Assembly: GCA_036936605.1 (NCBI GenBank)
Contig: JAUPFV010000004.1
Span: 89,988,334 to 90,052,333 of the forward strand
DNA from: Limnanthes douglasii subsp. nivea
Taxonomy: Eukaryota > Streptophyta > Magnoliopsida > Brassicales > Limnanthaceae
Direction of reading: 5' to 3'
Length of the DNA: 64,000 nucleotides
Below, in pieces: positions 22,920 through 35,786 of this stretch. Below the pieces are notes generated by a model that saw nothing but the letters and a program-made list of their open reading frames with translations, did not search any database and was not told the DNA's origin. Position numbers and translations under genes: made by a program. The stretch's first letter is position 1, and every line of letters begins with the position of its first letter.

Positions 22920-25241
22920 ATGAATCCGGATAATCCAGAGCTTCCACCAACTTTGCTCGAAGTGGTGGAAGAAAACGATGAGTATACTGTCCAAGAGCGT
23001 GACAGGTTAAAGCTTGAGATAGAAGCTCTGAGGGCTGAAAAGGCCAAAATGGGCGTGAAAGAAAAATCCAAGGCATCGGTTGTTCATCACACCGACAACC
23101 CTAGAGAGCCTGAGGCTTCGAAAACTCATGTGAGTACCAAAAAGACACATGCTAGTTCTAAAAAATCTCACCGGTCCAGGCCTGTGGAGAGCTCCGACTC
23201 AAGTTCAGAATCTTCGGGCAGCTCTTCGGACAGTGAGGGAAATGAAAAATCCTTGTCCTGTAGCAGTGATGAGGGTTGAACCAAGAAAAAGCAAAAGCAG
23301 GTTAAGAAATATTCGAGAAAAAGAGATCACCATGGAAGAATGAAAAGGCATATTGGAAAGGGGTCATCTCATAGCCGGAGGCATGTGGACCGGATGCTGA
23401 TGGATCCCTTTGCTTTCCACGATGAGCCATGTATCTTTGCAACTCCTAATGAGGATACCGTGTTCAGTCGTGGAAGGAATTGGAGGCAGTCTCCACTGTC
23501 TTCTAAAATCCTGTCCGGAAACCTCCCCAAGAGGTTTGACAGTACTAAGATGGAGAAGTACGATGTCAGTACTGATCCGGACAATCATCTGGAGCAATTC
23601 AAGAACTTCATGATGAACTTTGATGATGATGACAAGCTACTTCGTAGGGCATTCTCCCAATCCTTTACGGGGAGTGCTCTGAAATGGTACAATAGCCTGC
23701 CTCAGGGTTGTATTAAAGATTTTGATACGTTTTGGGTAGCCTTTCGAAGGCAGTTTGTGGGGAGTAAGGAGCTGAAGGGCAATGGAGACACAATAATCCA
23801 TTGTGCGCAGGAGCCAAATGAGTCATTGAAGGAGTATATAAGTCGTTTTGTGAATACAAAGAATGGGTTGGTTGATTGCTTCGAACAGGTGGCAATAGCA
23901 TCCCTAAGACAAGGCTTGAACCCAAGCAACCTGGCTGATTCGGTGACCAGAAAGAAGGCCATGACCTGGGGGGATTGCTAAATCAGGTTGGCAAGCAAAT
24001 AAACGTTGATGAAACAAAGAAAACCAGGGTGCACAGACAGGTGAGATCCACCCCGGTGGCACCAACTCCAAATCCAAATCAGTCCGGGAACAAAGCCAGA
24101 GAAACCGGACAGGGGCATGGTAGGGAAAAAGCTCAGTCTCAGCCAGGTTCTCCTGCTTAAAGTCAACAATCCAGGAACAAAAGAGGGCCATGGGTCCAAC
24201 CGGAGTGGTTCGCAGAACTTAAAGAAAGCGTGGCCACCATTTTCGATAAAACAAAAGATGAGGTACACTACCGGAGACCGGCAACCTTGTAGTCTCCCAG
24301 AGAGCATCGTAACAACTCCTTTTGCCAATACCACAATGATATTGGCCATACCACTGATGATTGCATAGCGTTGAAACAAGAGGTTCAGAACTTGATTGAA
24401 AGGGGAAAGTTGGGTGCATACGTTAAAAGAAGGGGAGGCAATAGGCCTGACAATACTCACCGCGTTGGTCCAAGTAATGCTGCCCCGGAGGGGGCCATGG
24501 TAATAGTTGAAAGGTTCGATGTGGAATCTGAGTACTTGGATCCTGATCCAACACGAAATAGGGTGGGTGCTATCAAGGAGTGTTCTAGGACGGTCTCCGG
24601 GCTCATTAAATTCTTCGGAGGGGACACTATGACTGCTCCTACTGCTTCTTCAAGAAAGAGGCATGTTCATAATTTAGCCTCCCAGCTAGAAGGAGGCATG
24701 ACATCTTATCAGTCACCAAACTCATTCCCATTCATAGTCTTCGATGAGGATGATTTAAGAGATATTGCTGGCCCTCATGAGGATGTTGTTGTCATAGGAG
24801 CATCTATAGGGGGCAATGAGATAAGGCGAATTCTGGTGGATACTGGAAGCTCTGCTAATATCCTTTTCCTAACCACTTACAAGAAAATGAAAAATCCAGC
24901 TGTAATTCAGAAGTCAGACAGATCGATCGTGGGTTTCACGGGCAGCTCGGCCGATGTGATCGGGGAGTTTGAAGAAGAAGTGTTACTGGGCAGGGGCCCT
25001 TTCAACAAAAATGGTTAGAATACTCTTCATCGTGGTGGATTGTCCCACTTGCTATAATGCTATTCTAGGGAGATCTTAGCTCTCTAGGATGCATGCAGTA
25101 GCTTCAACAGTCCATCAGTGTTTAAAGTACGCTGTTCAGGGACAGGTTGGGGTTGTCCGGAGCAGCCAAAAGGTTGCAAGAGAATGCTATGCCACTGCCT
25201 TGGCTCCACGAACGCCGGGGGCAGTCCGAATAAATGATCAA
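22920..25241 (+). pseudogene. Tat-C gag-protease (few disabling mutations)
   Basis: The polyprotein provides capsid, nucleocapsid and aspartic protease. I chose the ATG at 22920, which matches the Tat-A start. The N-terminal Ser-rich region is followed by the capsid domain (about 23520-23950; KMEKYD, ALKWYNSLPQG, EYISRFVN), a CHHC knuckle near 24319-24361 (C-x2-H-x4-H-x4-C), and the protease (24745-25010; VDTGSSANILFL at 24838-24873). Breaks are TGA at 23277, loss of one G in a G run near 23971, TAA at 24158, TAG at 24290, one extra A near 25010 and TAG at 25077 (Trp in Tat-A and Tat-D). The other residues look conserved, so decay is recent. Confidence 0.85.
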
Positions 25242-25250
25242 TAGCAGTTT
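25242..25250 (+). promoter_or_regulatory. Conserved stop at Tat-C protease/pol junction (UAG-CAG-UUU)
   Basis: UAG at 25242-25244 is preceded by CAA and followed by CAG-UUU. It is in frame with pol, exactly 12 codons before DDPRE. The same position holds UAG in Tat-A, D and E, so this is probably the normal gag-pro terminator with translational readthrough, not a random mutation. Confidence 0.65.
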
Positions 25251-28200
25251 GAGGGCCTTTATGGGGGTGAGGGTGAGATTGATGACCCCAGGGAGACCCC
25301 CGGAGTGTTGATCCCAATTGAAGAGGTTGAAACACATTGTTTGGAAGAAGGCAAAAGTGTCAAGATAGGGTCCAAGATGCCACCAATATTGAAACAAAAG
25401 ATGTTGAAATTTTTGAAAGACCATCAGCACGTTTTTGCTTGGTGCAATGCTGATGTTACTGGAGTTCCGTCAGAGGTGATATCCCATCACCTATCTGTCT
25501 GAAGAGATGTGGCACCAGTGGTTCAAAAGAGAAGAGCTTTCTCGAAAGAAAAGGTTGATGTCATAGTACAAGAGGTTGACAGACTCACAAAGATGGGGCA
25601 TATTAAAGAATCTCAGTACCCTTTGTGGACTGCAAATCCTGTCCTGGTAAAGAAGAAAAATGGCAAGTGGCGCATGTGCATTGACTTCACAGATCTTAAT
25701 AGAGCTTGCCCAAAAGATTTGTATCCGGTTCCCCGGATAGATCAGCTAGTAGACTCTACTTCTGGGAACAAACTGCTCTCCTTCATGGATGCCTTCTCCG
25801 GGTACAATCAGATCCAAGTAGATCCAAAAGATCAAGAACATACCACGTTTGTCACTGATAGGGGTCTACATTGCTACAAGGTGATGCCTTTTGGCTTGAA
25901 AAATGGTGGGGCTACTTATCAAAGATTAGTCAACAAGACATTTGCTGGTCAAATTGGAAGAAATATGGAGGTTTACATTGACGATATGATGGTGAAAAGT
26001 GTGGATGAGCAGTTGCACTTGTCCGATCTCCAAGAAACTTTTGCCAACTTGGCAAAAGTGAATTTAAAACTAAACCCTGAAAAGTATGTGTTCGGAGTAC
26101 AGTCCGGGAAGTTCTTAGGGTATATCATCAGTGAGCATGGAATACAGCCCGACCCGGACCAACTCAAGGCCTTATTCCAGATGGAGCCTCCTCGAAACAT
26201 TAAAGAAGTACAGCGATTAACGGGGACATTGGCTGCCTTAAACAGATTCATCTCCAGGTCTTCGGATAGGTGCGCTCCATTCTTTCAGACTTTGAAGGGT
26301 GCAAAGGGTTTCGAATGGACCCCGCAGTGTGGTGAGGCATTCAATGAAATCAAAAAACATCTCTCCTCTCCTAAAACTTTGTTCAAACCAGTTGACGGGG
26401 AGACCCTTATTGTGTATCTCGCCGTTTCAAGTTGTGCCATCAGTGCTGTGTTGGTAAGAGAGGTCGATGGTTGTCCCTACCCAGTGTACTACATCAGCAA
26501 AAGCTTGATTGATGCTGAGAGGCGTTACTTGAAACTCGAAAAACTGGCATTAGCTCTGGTGATAGCTGCAAGAAAAATGAGGCCTTACTTCCAGGCTCAT
26601 CCTATCGTCGTCCGGACATCTTTCCCTTTAAAGAATGTCCTTCAAAAAGCAGACATTTCAAACAGAATGCCGAAGTGGTCAATAGAGTTGGGGGACTTCG
26701 ACATAGACTTTGCCCCCCGAACAGCAGTAAAAGCCCAAGCTGTGGCTGATTTTCTGGTTGAATTCCACTCCGATAGGGATCCAGAGCAACCTACTGATTC
26801 AAAAGACAAGAAAGTGTGGATTGTCCGAACAGACGGAGGGTCTAGCACCATGGGATGTGGGGCAGGAATATGTCTCACTTCCCCATATGGGGACAGCATG
26901 TACCAAGCTATTTGTTTTGCTTTCAGGGCGTCTAATAACGAGTCCGAATACGAAGCAGCTATAGCTGGGTTGAAATTGGCCCACATCTGTGGGGCTAAAA
27001 GGGTCAAGCTTCTGAGTGACTCCCAGTTACTTGTCCACCATGCCTTAGGCCAATCTGAGGCTAGAAAGGAGCAGTTGGTAAAATATTTACTCCTCCTAAA
27101 AAATGAAGCGTTAAAGTTTAAAGCTGTTGTCTATGAGCATGTTCCCCGGGCAGAAAATGAGCTAGCAGACTCATTGGCAACAATAGCATATACGGAGTCC
27201 TACCCATGGATCCATGTGCTTGAAAGCCCTTCTATTCAACTCAGTGAGGGTGGAAAAGAGGAGGTTTTTGAAATACAAGTGAGCCGGCCTCAAGACTGGA
27301 GATCTCCTCTCATACAATATCTGTCCGATGGTATTATGCCCTCAGATAAGTCACAAGCCAGAACATTGAAACACAAGGCTCGTGGTTTCATTATGTTGAG
27401 AGAAGTGGTGTACAAAAAATCCTATAGTAAACCTCTCCTACGCTGTTTAGGGGATAATGAGTCACAGATGGTCCTCTCCGAATTGCATGATGGTGAGGGA
27501 TCAGCCCATTGTGGATTCAGAGCTTTAACAAGAAGAGTGTTACTCTCCAGATACTATTGGACAATCATGAAAGATGCTAAGGAGCTGGTAAGAAGGTGTG
27601 ACCCATGCCAGAGGTACAACAATGAAATTCATGTACCATCCATTCCCTTGGAGTCAATTTCTGAGCCCATCCCTTTTGCTCGATAGGGATTGGACTTGGT
27701 TGGGCCTCTCCCTGTGGCGTCCGGAGGGCGTAAAACTATAATTGTGGCCATTGAATACTTCTCGAAGTGGATAGAAGCAGCCCCCCTGGCAGGGACAACA
27801 TCAAAAGCTGTCATAAAATTTATTCTGTCCAACATATGTTGCAGATTTGGTGTCCCACAGAGGATAACAACAGACAATGGGCCACAGTTTGACAATAGAA
27901 AAATGGAAATCTTCTGTGCCTCAAGAGGTATACAGCACTGCTTTTCTTCACCTTTCCACCCACAAGCCAATGGGCAGGTTGAAGTGGCTAATAGAACTAT
28001 ACTGTCCGGGTTAAATAAAAATTTGGAAGGGGCTGCTGGGAAGTGGCCTAGTTATCTACAAGAAGTCTTGTGGGCCTACCGGACAACACCTGGGGCTGCA
28101 ACACAAGAGTCTCCCTTTGCCTTGGTCTATGGAATGGATGCAGTAGCTCCCATAGAGAAAACACTCCCTTCCTTTTGTATTCACAACTTCTCCGGACACG

Positions 28201-28529
28201 CTAATGAGATGGCAATTAGAAATCATCTTGATTTGATCGAAGAAAGACGGGTTAAAGCTCGTCTTAGAATTGCACACTATCAGGGCTTGATGAGAAGCAG
28301 GTTTGCTTCTAAAGTTAAAAGGAGAGATTTCCAACCAGGAGATAAAGTATTAAGGAAGGTCTTCTTGCATACTAAGGAAAAGCTCTTCAGAAAGCTGGCC
28401 CCAACTTGGGAGGGTCCGTATATTGTGGTTGAAAGAATCAAGCCTGGGACTTACTGGTTGGAAGACAAAGATGGCAGGGTCTTAAGTCACCCTTGGAATA
28501 TTGAACACCTTCGAATGTACTTGGAATGA
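25245..28529 (+). pseudogene. Tat-C pol: RT, RNase H and integrase (two nonsense codons)
   Basis: One frame of about 1090 codons copies element RNA and inserts the DNA. After a linker (FAWCNADVTGVP) comes RT (about 25620-26160; FSGYNQI, YIDD at 25974-25985), then the RNase H connection and RNase H (from RTDGGSSTMGCGAG near 26829 to about 27190). Integrase follows: HHCC zinc motif (HDGEGSAH..CDPC, about 27486-27610), core Asp in LDLVGPLP, Asp in TDNGPQFD, Glu in NGQVEV, and a C-terminal module ending HPWNIEHLRMYLE. It is interrupted only by TGA at 25500-25502 and TAG at 27684-27686; the latter replaces the Trp seen in Tat-A, D and E. The two open parts are 25509-27686 and 27690-28529. Confidence 0.92.
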
Positions 28530-28996
28530 CACTTGTGTAAATATTTACTTGTTTAAACATCCATGTAAATATTTGGGGGCATACCTTCCCCTCTTCGGTG
28601 GCACGGAGAGCTTTCAATGAAATTTGATGCCTTCTTCAAAATTTTCTGAGTATTTTCAAAATTCTATCTCTTGTCATACTACCCGGACTAAAAGGTCTAA
28701 GGGCTATTTAAACTTTAGCCGGAGAATCTTAAACACTCTCACAATGCAATAACTCAAAGCTACTTAAATTCCAGCTATCTAAACTAAAACAAATAATGAA
28801 AGAAGAGGATAGTTGAGCAAAATAAAAACATTCATTCAACAACTTAAAATTGCCTTGGCCTTCCAAGGACTTTTTGAACAAGTTTGGGCACAGTACAAAA
28901 AATCTGTCCGAATAATACGGACGCCATCACAAAAAGAGTGCCTTGGCCTTCCAAGGACTTTAGTTTAAATGAAAGATAAACAAAATAAATTATAAA
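28530..28996 (+). other. Tat-C region between convergent pol and antisense gene
   Basis: It is non-coding. The shared block at 28564-28617 (TGTAAATATTTGGGGGCAT, then TTCGGTGGCACGGAGAGC) follows the pol stop. Two identical hairpins, CCTTGG-CCTT-CCAAGG, lie at 28853-28868 and 28941-28956 close to the 3' end of the antisense gene. Confidence 0.6.
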
Positions 28997-31993
28997 TTAA
29001 GGTTGAGCCTTTGAAGATGGCTCGCCCTCATCTGCTTTCTTGCCCTTGATGTCGCTTCTCTCTTCGACTATCTTCTTGCCCTTGGGATCAATCTCTTCTT
29101 CACCTGTGCTCTCTCCGGTTTCCTCTTCATTATCAGATGAGGACTCACTGGAATATCCCTCGTCAACCATAGTATAATATGGAAGGTCATCATCATCCAC
29201 ATAGCGCCATAAGTCCCCAGTCTCCTCTTCGGGAATTTTTCGTGAAACAGGAGAACCATATCAGACTTCACCCTTTGAATCATTAGCTCCTCGCTTTGTA
29301 TCATCTCCCTGGCATAGGCGTTGATCTTGGCCTTGATTGTCGCCTCTTGGTCCCTCACCAAAGCAGCCTTCTCTTCAGCAGCCTGAGTCACTGCATTTTC
29401 TAAAGCGATCTTGTCAGTGGTCAGGTTGGTGATGAGCTTCTCCTTTGCTGCAGTTTCTCCCCTTGAGGTTGTCAGGTCCTTCTCCATTCCGGACAGCTTA
29501 TCCTGAAGGTCTTTTATGGTTTTTTCTAGGGTGGCAATTTTTGTGTTGATTTCATTTTGCTTCTTCTTCAGCTCCTCATTTGCTTCTTTAAGCAAGTCAG
29601 CATTGGTGGTGGCAGTGCGGAGGTCTCCGGACAGCTTTTCCTTATCAGACTTGAGGTCTTTGATAGTGTCTGCTTGACTCGGGACTTGCCTCTCCAATGT
29701 GAGAACTGGCTGCACATTACTAAGTAGAGAGTGGGCTATAGTGTCCTTCTCACTAGAAACCATGAAAGTCTTACCGTTAAAATTGACCGTATTGGAGCTG
29801 CTCGGAGGGATGTAGGGCCCTGCAAACTCATCTCTAGGCAGGCCAAGGAAATATTCACCAAGTCCACCCAGACCGGTGATATCCACTTCATCCAAATTAA
29901 GCTCTCCCCCCTCAACCTCATCAGTATGGAATTCCCTTGGAATCTCTTCTTGAAAGTCCCTTGGGATCTCTTCGGCTAGTGTCGGGTCAGTAGGGAAAGA
30001 GGGCTCCGGATCCCGGAGAGCAATCTCATCTCCTTGGGAAGTCTTTTTCTTCTTGGCTTCCCTATCAGCACCTTCACTTGCTTGCTTGCGAGTCCTCTTG
30101 GATGCCTTTGGAGGTTTTGGGAGGTTCACTTCCTGCTTTTCGCTCTCCTGCTCCACTACTTGTAAAAGGGCTGCATCAATTTGAACTTGTGTTGGCCCCT
30201 CTGGATCTGTTGGGGCCTCCTTCTCAGTATCACCTGCCACTTTCTTGCCTTTTCTTCTGCCCTTCATTATGCTTGGGGCTTTGGCCCAGGCAGGCAGATA
30301 GAGTGTCCCATCCAGCTCATGGGACCTTCTCAGCACAATGTCTTCATCAGGCTGGGTCGTAAGCTCCTCCCAAGTTAGGTCTCTCCGACCTGTTGTGTTC
30401 CACAGGTGGGACCTTGCTAGGTTTCCAGTGGTGAAGGCATTGTGGAATCGGTTCTCCCAGTTCTCTGCAGCCCATGCATTGATTTTGCCACAGGTAGTCT
30501 ATCCGGCCTTCAAGTAGTCCCCGAACTCCTTTGGAAGCTCTGTTAAAACAAAAGAGAAAGTGGTTAGTACAAACTTAACTTAAAAAAAAAGAAAAAAAGA
30601 GAGAGATTCGAACAGAAACTTAAAGTAAAAACTTACGGTCACTCCTCCATCTACTCCTGAGAAGGCTTGGATTCTCTCCGGCCTTGATTTTCTTGTCGCT
30701 TTCCCATGAGCCACTGACAAACAAGAATTGGCTCCTCCACTTGCTCTCCGACTCCAAGAGATCATCAACAGCTTTGAGATCATTCCCCATGTTGAAATGG
30801 TAGAAGGGGAACTGATGATGCTTGCACAGGTTGGCCACTGCGGCGAACTCTTCCATAGGAAGAGGGATCCCTGATAACCTAGATGCCATGATACATGACA
30901 TTAAGGTGAACCAACCATTGGGGCTTAGCTGTGTTGGGCAGAGCTTGACCAGGTGGAAGTAGCGCACGATCTCCGGGTCTAGTGGGAACCTGAGTCCCCA
31001 GTTAAATAGCTTCGTAAAGAAGACTATTTCATTCCTTTTACAGTCCATCGGGGTCTCCGGATCGATGGGAATCCTTATTTTTACGTTCTCAGGGATCCCC
31101 CACTTTGTGCGCATTCTACCCAGATCAGAGGTATGGATGAATGCATACTTGGTCTTCTGCAAGGCCAAGAGGTACTTGAGCTCAACTTTATGAAAGCATG
31201 GCCCCACTCTCCCTTCAAGGCTCTCCGGCAGGTCCGGATGCCTCAGATATAAGTCTTCCTTGCCCTTCTTGGCAACAACAATAGTGGTATCAGCTTGTCC
31301 GGAGGACTCGGACTCAAATCGGACCTCCTCAGTGGAGTCCTCCATTCTCTCCTCCATAATTGTTGGGGGAGCTTCTGTAGAAGTAGTCCGGGGAGGATTG
31401 AAGCTTGGCATAGCTGGCCCTCCGGACTGTTGACTGCCCGTATTCATTTGACTTCTCACCTCAAGTTGAGTTTCTGAGGCAGAAGATTCTTTGGGGGGTA
31501 CTGGGCTGCTGGCCCCCGGACCGGACGACCTCTCCCGGGGAGCTCTAGTGGGTGCCCCAGACCCAGATTCACTATTTTTTGCCCCCGATTTCGAGGGAGT
31601 ATTTTTAGAGGTTAGCCCCTTGACTAACCGGCTTGGCCTTTTTATGACTAACTTCTCCGAGGAATGGTCAGAGTCAGACCCCATGGCAATAAAAGATGAT
31701 TTTTTCCTGACGCTTGTAGCGGTGACTCCCGGTTCAACAACAGGGATTGACTCCTGAACTGAGGAGACATATACTATGGGAGAAAGGGTGGATTGAAAGA
31801 GCTTTCTGGGCTTGGTACCTTTTGAAGAGGATGAGCCTCTATCAGATTCTGCAACAGAGGAGGCTGGTTTCTCAACAGGCGACGATGGTAGCCCTGCTGC
31901 CAGTCGTTTTTCCTTCTCGACCCTTTGTGCTTTCTCCAACTCCGAAAGGTTGAGCCAACCGTCTTTGATCAATGTTGTTCTTGCTGTAAACAT
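28997..31993 (-). pseudogene. Tat-C antisense gene (aORF), two exons, near-intact
   Basis: It is encoded opposite to gag-pol and converges on it. The ATG at 31993 starts MFTARTTLIKDGWLNLSELE. Exon 1 (31993-30637) has a Ser/Pro-rich linker and a domain recalling the Pfam 'putative gypsy type transposon' family (LFNWGLRFPLDPE, FHLVKLCPTQLSPNGW, SCIMASRLSG). The intron 30636-30540 (97 bp, GTAAGT...CAG, phase 1) matches those of Tat-A, D and E. Exon 2 has HLWNTTG..LTWEEL, a Lys-rich block, a long coiled coil (about 29700-29280), VLLFHEKFP and an acidic tail to 28997. Disabling changes are TAG at 30501-30499 (Trp in Tat-A) and loss of one G near 29215. Function is unknown; Tat elements are known to carry such extra antisense genes. 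Confidence 0.85.
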
Positions 31994-32431
31994 AAAACAG
32001 CCAAGAAAGTTTTTGTTCTAGAGAGATAAAGCTCTGGGTGAAATTGTAGAGTAAAATTTGAGAGAGATAGTGAAAACAATGAAAAATGAATGAGAATTTA
32101 TAGTAAATGTGAAAAAAGGAGTTGATTCCTAGGAGAATCTGAAAAGTTGGGTAATGATTAAAAGACGGCGCTGATGTCATTATTGGCAATTAAAGAGGTT
32201 ACTTGTAAAAGAAGATGGTGCGAAATTCAAGGTGAAAAAACGACTGGAATAGCCAATCAGAATGCGACACGTGTCCCGCTAACTCTGGCAAAAACCGTTT
32301 GGAATTCGTAACGTTTAATCTATCCGAGTATACCCACAACTCTGTCCGGATTAAGAACCACTTCATTCAATCGGACTGTTTTTCAGTTCTTTGACAAGGA
32401 CACTTGTTCAAACATCTAAAAAAGGGGCTCC
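31994..32431 (+). other. Tat-C leader of the antisense gene and polypurine tract
   Basis: It is non-coding on both strands. The polypurine tract AAAAAAGGGGCTCC ends at 32431 directly before the 3' LTR. The promoter of the antisense gene should lie here or in the LTR, but I see no clear TATA box on the minus strand. Confidence 0.6.
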
Positions 32432-32902
32432 TGATGAGTCCGAATTCAGCATGCTCCCCGGAAGGGCAAATCAGCCTAAGTCTCTCCGAATACCGGACAG
32501 GCTACAAGCACATAAATCGGACAGATCATTCGGACCGGACAGGTCACTTCGAACACTGTAAAATTAAGGTTGTTCGAACTATGACTAAAGTACTAAAAAA
32601 CCTAAACACTTCCTGACTAAGCTGCATGCCCTCCTACTTAGAACTCATGGGTCTTTAAACATGACCCGGGTCCATTAAACATGACCCGAAAGCCCATAAG
32701 GGCCCAAACAGCATACTATAAATACCCAACCACCAGCATTAACTATGGGTAATGAAACTTAACTGCTACCAAACTGCTTAATTCTCTCTCCACCGTTAAA
32801 CACCCTTACACCACCCTTACACCACCCTTAAACACCCTTACACCACTTTGAAACTCCACTTAAAATTACTAGCCTACCCTCAGACGATTATTTTCCACAC
32901 CA
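32432..32902 (+). repeat. Tat-C 3' LTR (471 bp)
   Basis: It starts TGATGAGTCCGAATTC and ends TTTTCCACACCA, followed by the duplicated CATCT. Confidence 0.95.
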
Positions 32903-32907
32903 CATCT

Positions 32908-33452
32908 AACCACCGAGAAGATCCGATGTGAGCACAAAACAAAAAAGATATTTGAACCCAAGCATAGCAGAAGCGGACGAACTCAAAACATTAAGAAGGA
33001 GTAGAGAAGAGACGCGAGCTCGAACAGAGCAAGAAGTAAAGCTAAGGTCCGCTCGGATGAAAGTATTAATAAATAAGAGGATGAGATGAGGAAATCCGAG
33101 TTGGGCCTAATCAAGACTGAGCGAGCCTAAAACCCAGCATGATCCCAAATGTCAGACGTATCAAATGAAAGCTGACCTGCTCGGGAACTTAGGAAACTAA
33201 TGATCATTAAAAACTTAGTATATTACAAGAGTCAACTTTAGAAGACCACAATAATGACCGCTAATTAGGAATATTTAACAAACGTTACAGTCAAGTCCTT
33301 TGTATAAATGATCATGTGTAATAAATAAGATGGTAACCACTAAAAGTAGTATAAATAAGGATTGAGAGTGATGTAATAGGATTATGTTCTTCTTCCTGAA
33401 TCCATAATACTCATTATCTTGACATATCGGTGTTAGGGTTATCCCGTTAACA
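32908..33452 (+). repeat. Tat-B 5' LTR, second part
   Basis: It aligns with about 36411-36965 from AACCACCGAG to GGTGTTA. A TATAAATA box is at 33350-33357. It ends near TTAACA. Confidence 0.85.
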
Positions 33453-33476
33453 TTTTTTGCGTTGTATGTGGGAACT
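33453..33476 (+). other. Tat-B primer binding site, degraded
   Basis: The sequence reads TTGCG-TTGTATGTGGGAAC. It resembles the Tat-D site TTGGCGCCGTCTGTGAGAA with two missing bases and substitutions. Confidence 0.45.
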
Positions 33477-33580
33477 TCAAAAAACCCTTCCTCGTGTCTA
33501 TACACCAATGTTAGTAACCAAATCCGAGATTGATATAAAACCTACAGAAAGACGCATCCCCATATCTTTCACCGCATGAT

Positions 33581-35150
33581 ATGGTGGAGAATTTGCCAAG
33601 GAATTCTTCGGACGCGGGGGATCCTCCAGTAGCACCGGCCACTGCAGAACTTATCACTAATCTTATAGATCAACCTATCAGATCCAACCACTCGGAAGGA
33701 GCAACTGAGGTTAGGAGGTTGTAGCGAAAAATTCTGGCCATGCAAATGGCTCAAGGTAAGGTCGATCGGGACCAAGAAGTTAGAGACCAATCAACCAAAG
33801 TAACCATGACGGAACTGAATGATGCCATCAACACTTTAATGTAAAGCTGCGCACCGATGTGCATCAGCCGCCTAGGTCTATAATTGAGGCAAGCCGAGTG
33901 GTCGTACGTGAAGGGTCTTCCAAGCTAGACAAGTATGGTGAAGGAACGAGAGAGAACAGTGGGCAGAAATGCCAAAATTAGGCATCCCCAAAAGCTAATA
34001 AAGAAGCGGTAGTGGAGCATTACGACCACGTACGCCCGATAATGGCAGCGTGTGTTCTTAAGAAGTTGCCCTTCATTGAGAGAATCCTAGCCGCCCAGCT
34101 CCCGAGGAAATTTGATCCATTCCGTTTGGAAGCATACGATGGCTTTGGAGATCCGGAAAGACATCTGGAACAATTCAGAAATATGATGCTGGCTTTTAAT
34201 CCAGAAGATGTGATGCTGTGTAGGGCTCTGTCAATGACCCTCAAAGGTAATACGATGGACTGGTTCAGTAGCTTGCCTAAGGGTTCAATATGAGATTGTG
34301 CAGGATTTTGGAGTGCGTTCAAGAACAAATTTGTACGTAACAAGGAGCTGCACTTGGATCCTGATTCCATCATGGACCTCAACCAGAGAAAGGGCGGGCC
34401 TTTAAAAGGTTATATAAGGAGATTAGTCCATGCCATAATAAAACTCCCCGATCTAGCAAAAAATATGGCTGACGACTCTTTAAAGAGAGGGCTCGACGGG
34501 CAGGGTAAGTTGTACGTCGACTTGGTAATGTTCCCGTGTGATAAAATGGGAGATCTCCTGGCACGTGCCGACCAGTTCATCAAAGTTAACGAGGCGACTA
34601 AAATCACCCCACTGGCTGAGGAAATCGTAACAGATACCAAAGTATCTACGCATTATAGGATCGATGATGGACCCCGTAGAGAGTCCTCGAGAAATGTCGA
34701 TGGGCCACGCAGGGAATCTCTGAGAAAATCGGATGGACCTCGTAAAGAATCTTTGAGTAATATGGGCAGCCAGCACCCTACGGCTTATGACAGTCCTGTA
34801 CGACATTTCACCCCGCTCACATAAGCGATTTCTAACATGTATGACCGCACCTGAGATAGGATACGATACCAATCCTTAAAAGCCATATCATTCCCAAGCT
34901 ACAAGCGCTCGACCGACATCTCTGTGCATACCACAACGACCACGACCACACAACAAATGATTGATGACAACTACAAGAAAAAAATACAAATGTTAGTAGA
35001 CAATGCCATTCTAGTCCAATTTGTTCAACAGCAAGAGCAAGGCCTCCAGAGCAACAGAATGAAGGGCCCAAGCACTCATCAGCAAAATCCCCGCTGGAGT
35101 GAGCCAGACACTCGCCGGGAAGACAAAAACGTCAACCCAGGGAAGCAATA
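33581..35150 (+). pseudogene. Tat-B gag
   Basis: The ATG at 33581 opens MVENLPRNSSDA. A TAG at 33722 and later stops break the N-terminal half. The capsid domain is well kept in 34012-34293 and 34354-34824: LPRKFD, HLEQFRNMMLAF, LCRALSMTLKGNTMDWFSSLPKGS. After a shift, the CHHC knuckle near 34923-34965 has lost its last Cys to TGA. It is Tat-like rather than Athila-like and is inactive. Confidence 0.8.
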
Positions 35151-35159
35151 ATGGATATT

Positions 35160-35777
35160 CGCCATATTCGGAGGAGGTACCCTAACTGAGGCCGATCAGC
35201 AAGCCATGAAGAGGTTGAGGGAATACCAACACATACTTTTAGTAGGAAGTTCTTCTTACAACAGTTACTGAGAGCTAGTAGCAGACCTGATATTTAACGA
35301 CGACGACATGAGAGGAATGACTACACTGTATGAGGATGCACTGACGATAACTCTGGATATCGGAGGGGTGATGAAGACCAGATATTGGTAGATAAAGGTA
35401 GTTCAACCAACATTATTTTCAAAGCCAGCTACGACAAAATGTTGGGAGTTTCTCCATACAAGCCAACGCAACGCACTCTAACATGATATGAAGGGAAAAC
35501 ATCCCAGTGCGTAGGGGAGATCGAGCTCATGGTCAAGGTGGGGCACAAAACGACAAAGAAAGAACCCCAAGACCATCTTCATGATCCCAGATGCGTCGAG
35601 CTCATACCACGCCATCATTTGACAGCCATAGCTGCAAAAAAAACTGAATCAACCCCTTGCACGTTCCGCGATTGTGTCAAATACCCTGTTAGAAATTCTG
35701 TTGGGATCATCCGCGGTAGCCAACGTGCAACAACAACCTGCTACTCGGTGATCGTGGATCCAAGCAAACCAGTCTGA
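35160..35777 (+). pseudogene. Tat-B aspartic protease
   Basis: The order FNDDDMRGM, LTITLDIGG and VDKGSSTNIIF (near 35389-35421) marks a retroviral-type protease. The catalytic Asp is kept but the following Thr is Lys, which should impair activity. A stop lies near 35388 and another near 35484. The tail SVGIIRGSQ..TCYSVIVDPSKPV matches the protease C-terminus of Tat-D and ends at TGA 35775-35777. Confidence 0.75.
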
Positions 35778-35786
35778 TAGCAATTA
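35778..35786 (+). promoter_or_regulatory. Conserved stop at Tat-B protease end (UAG-CAA-UUA)
   Basis: UAG-CAA-UUA follows an extra UGA and is in frame with the protease tail. A DDPR motif lies 20 codons further on after a one-base shift, so a short piece of pol remains. It is identical to the Tat-D motif. Confidence 0.65.

Larger units (their letters stand above)
22366..32902 (+). mobile_element. Tat-C: complete Tat-lineage Ty3/gypsy retrotransposon
   Basis: This is a 10.5-kb element inserted in the Tat-B 5' LTR with duplicated CATCT at 22361-22365 and 32903-32907. LTRs of 481 and 471 bp run TGATGAG...CACACCA. It has gag-protease, a UAG junction, RT-RNase H-integrase, a convergent antisense gene and a polypurine tract. 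About 15 substitutions and one roughly 10-bp indel separate the LTRs by eye (about 3%), so it is older than Tat-D. A handful of nonsense codons and single-base shifts inactivate it, but the domains are complete. Confidence 0.95.

Noticed and set aside
23364..26251. Several 70-160-aa minus-strand frames across Tat-C gag and pol
   Set aside because: They are shadows of the sense gene, with no motif and no equivalent in the other elements. The true antisense gene lies downstream of pol.
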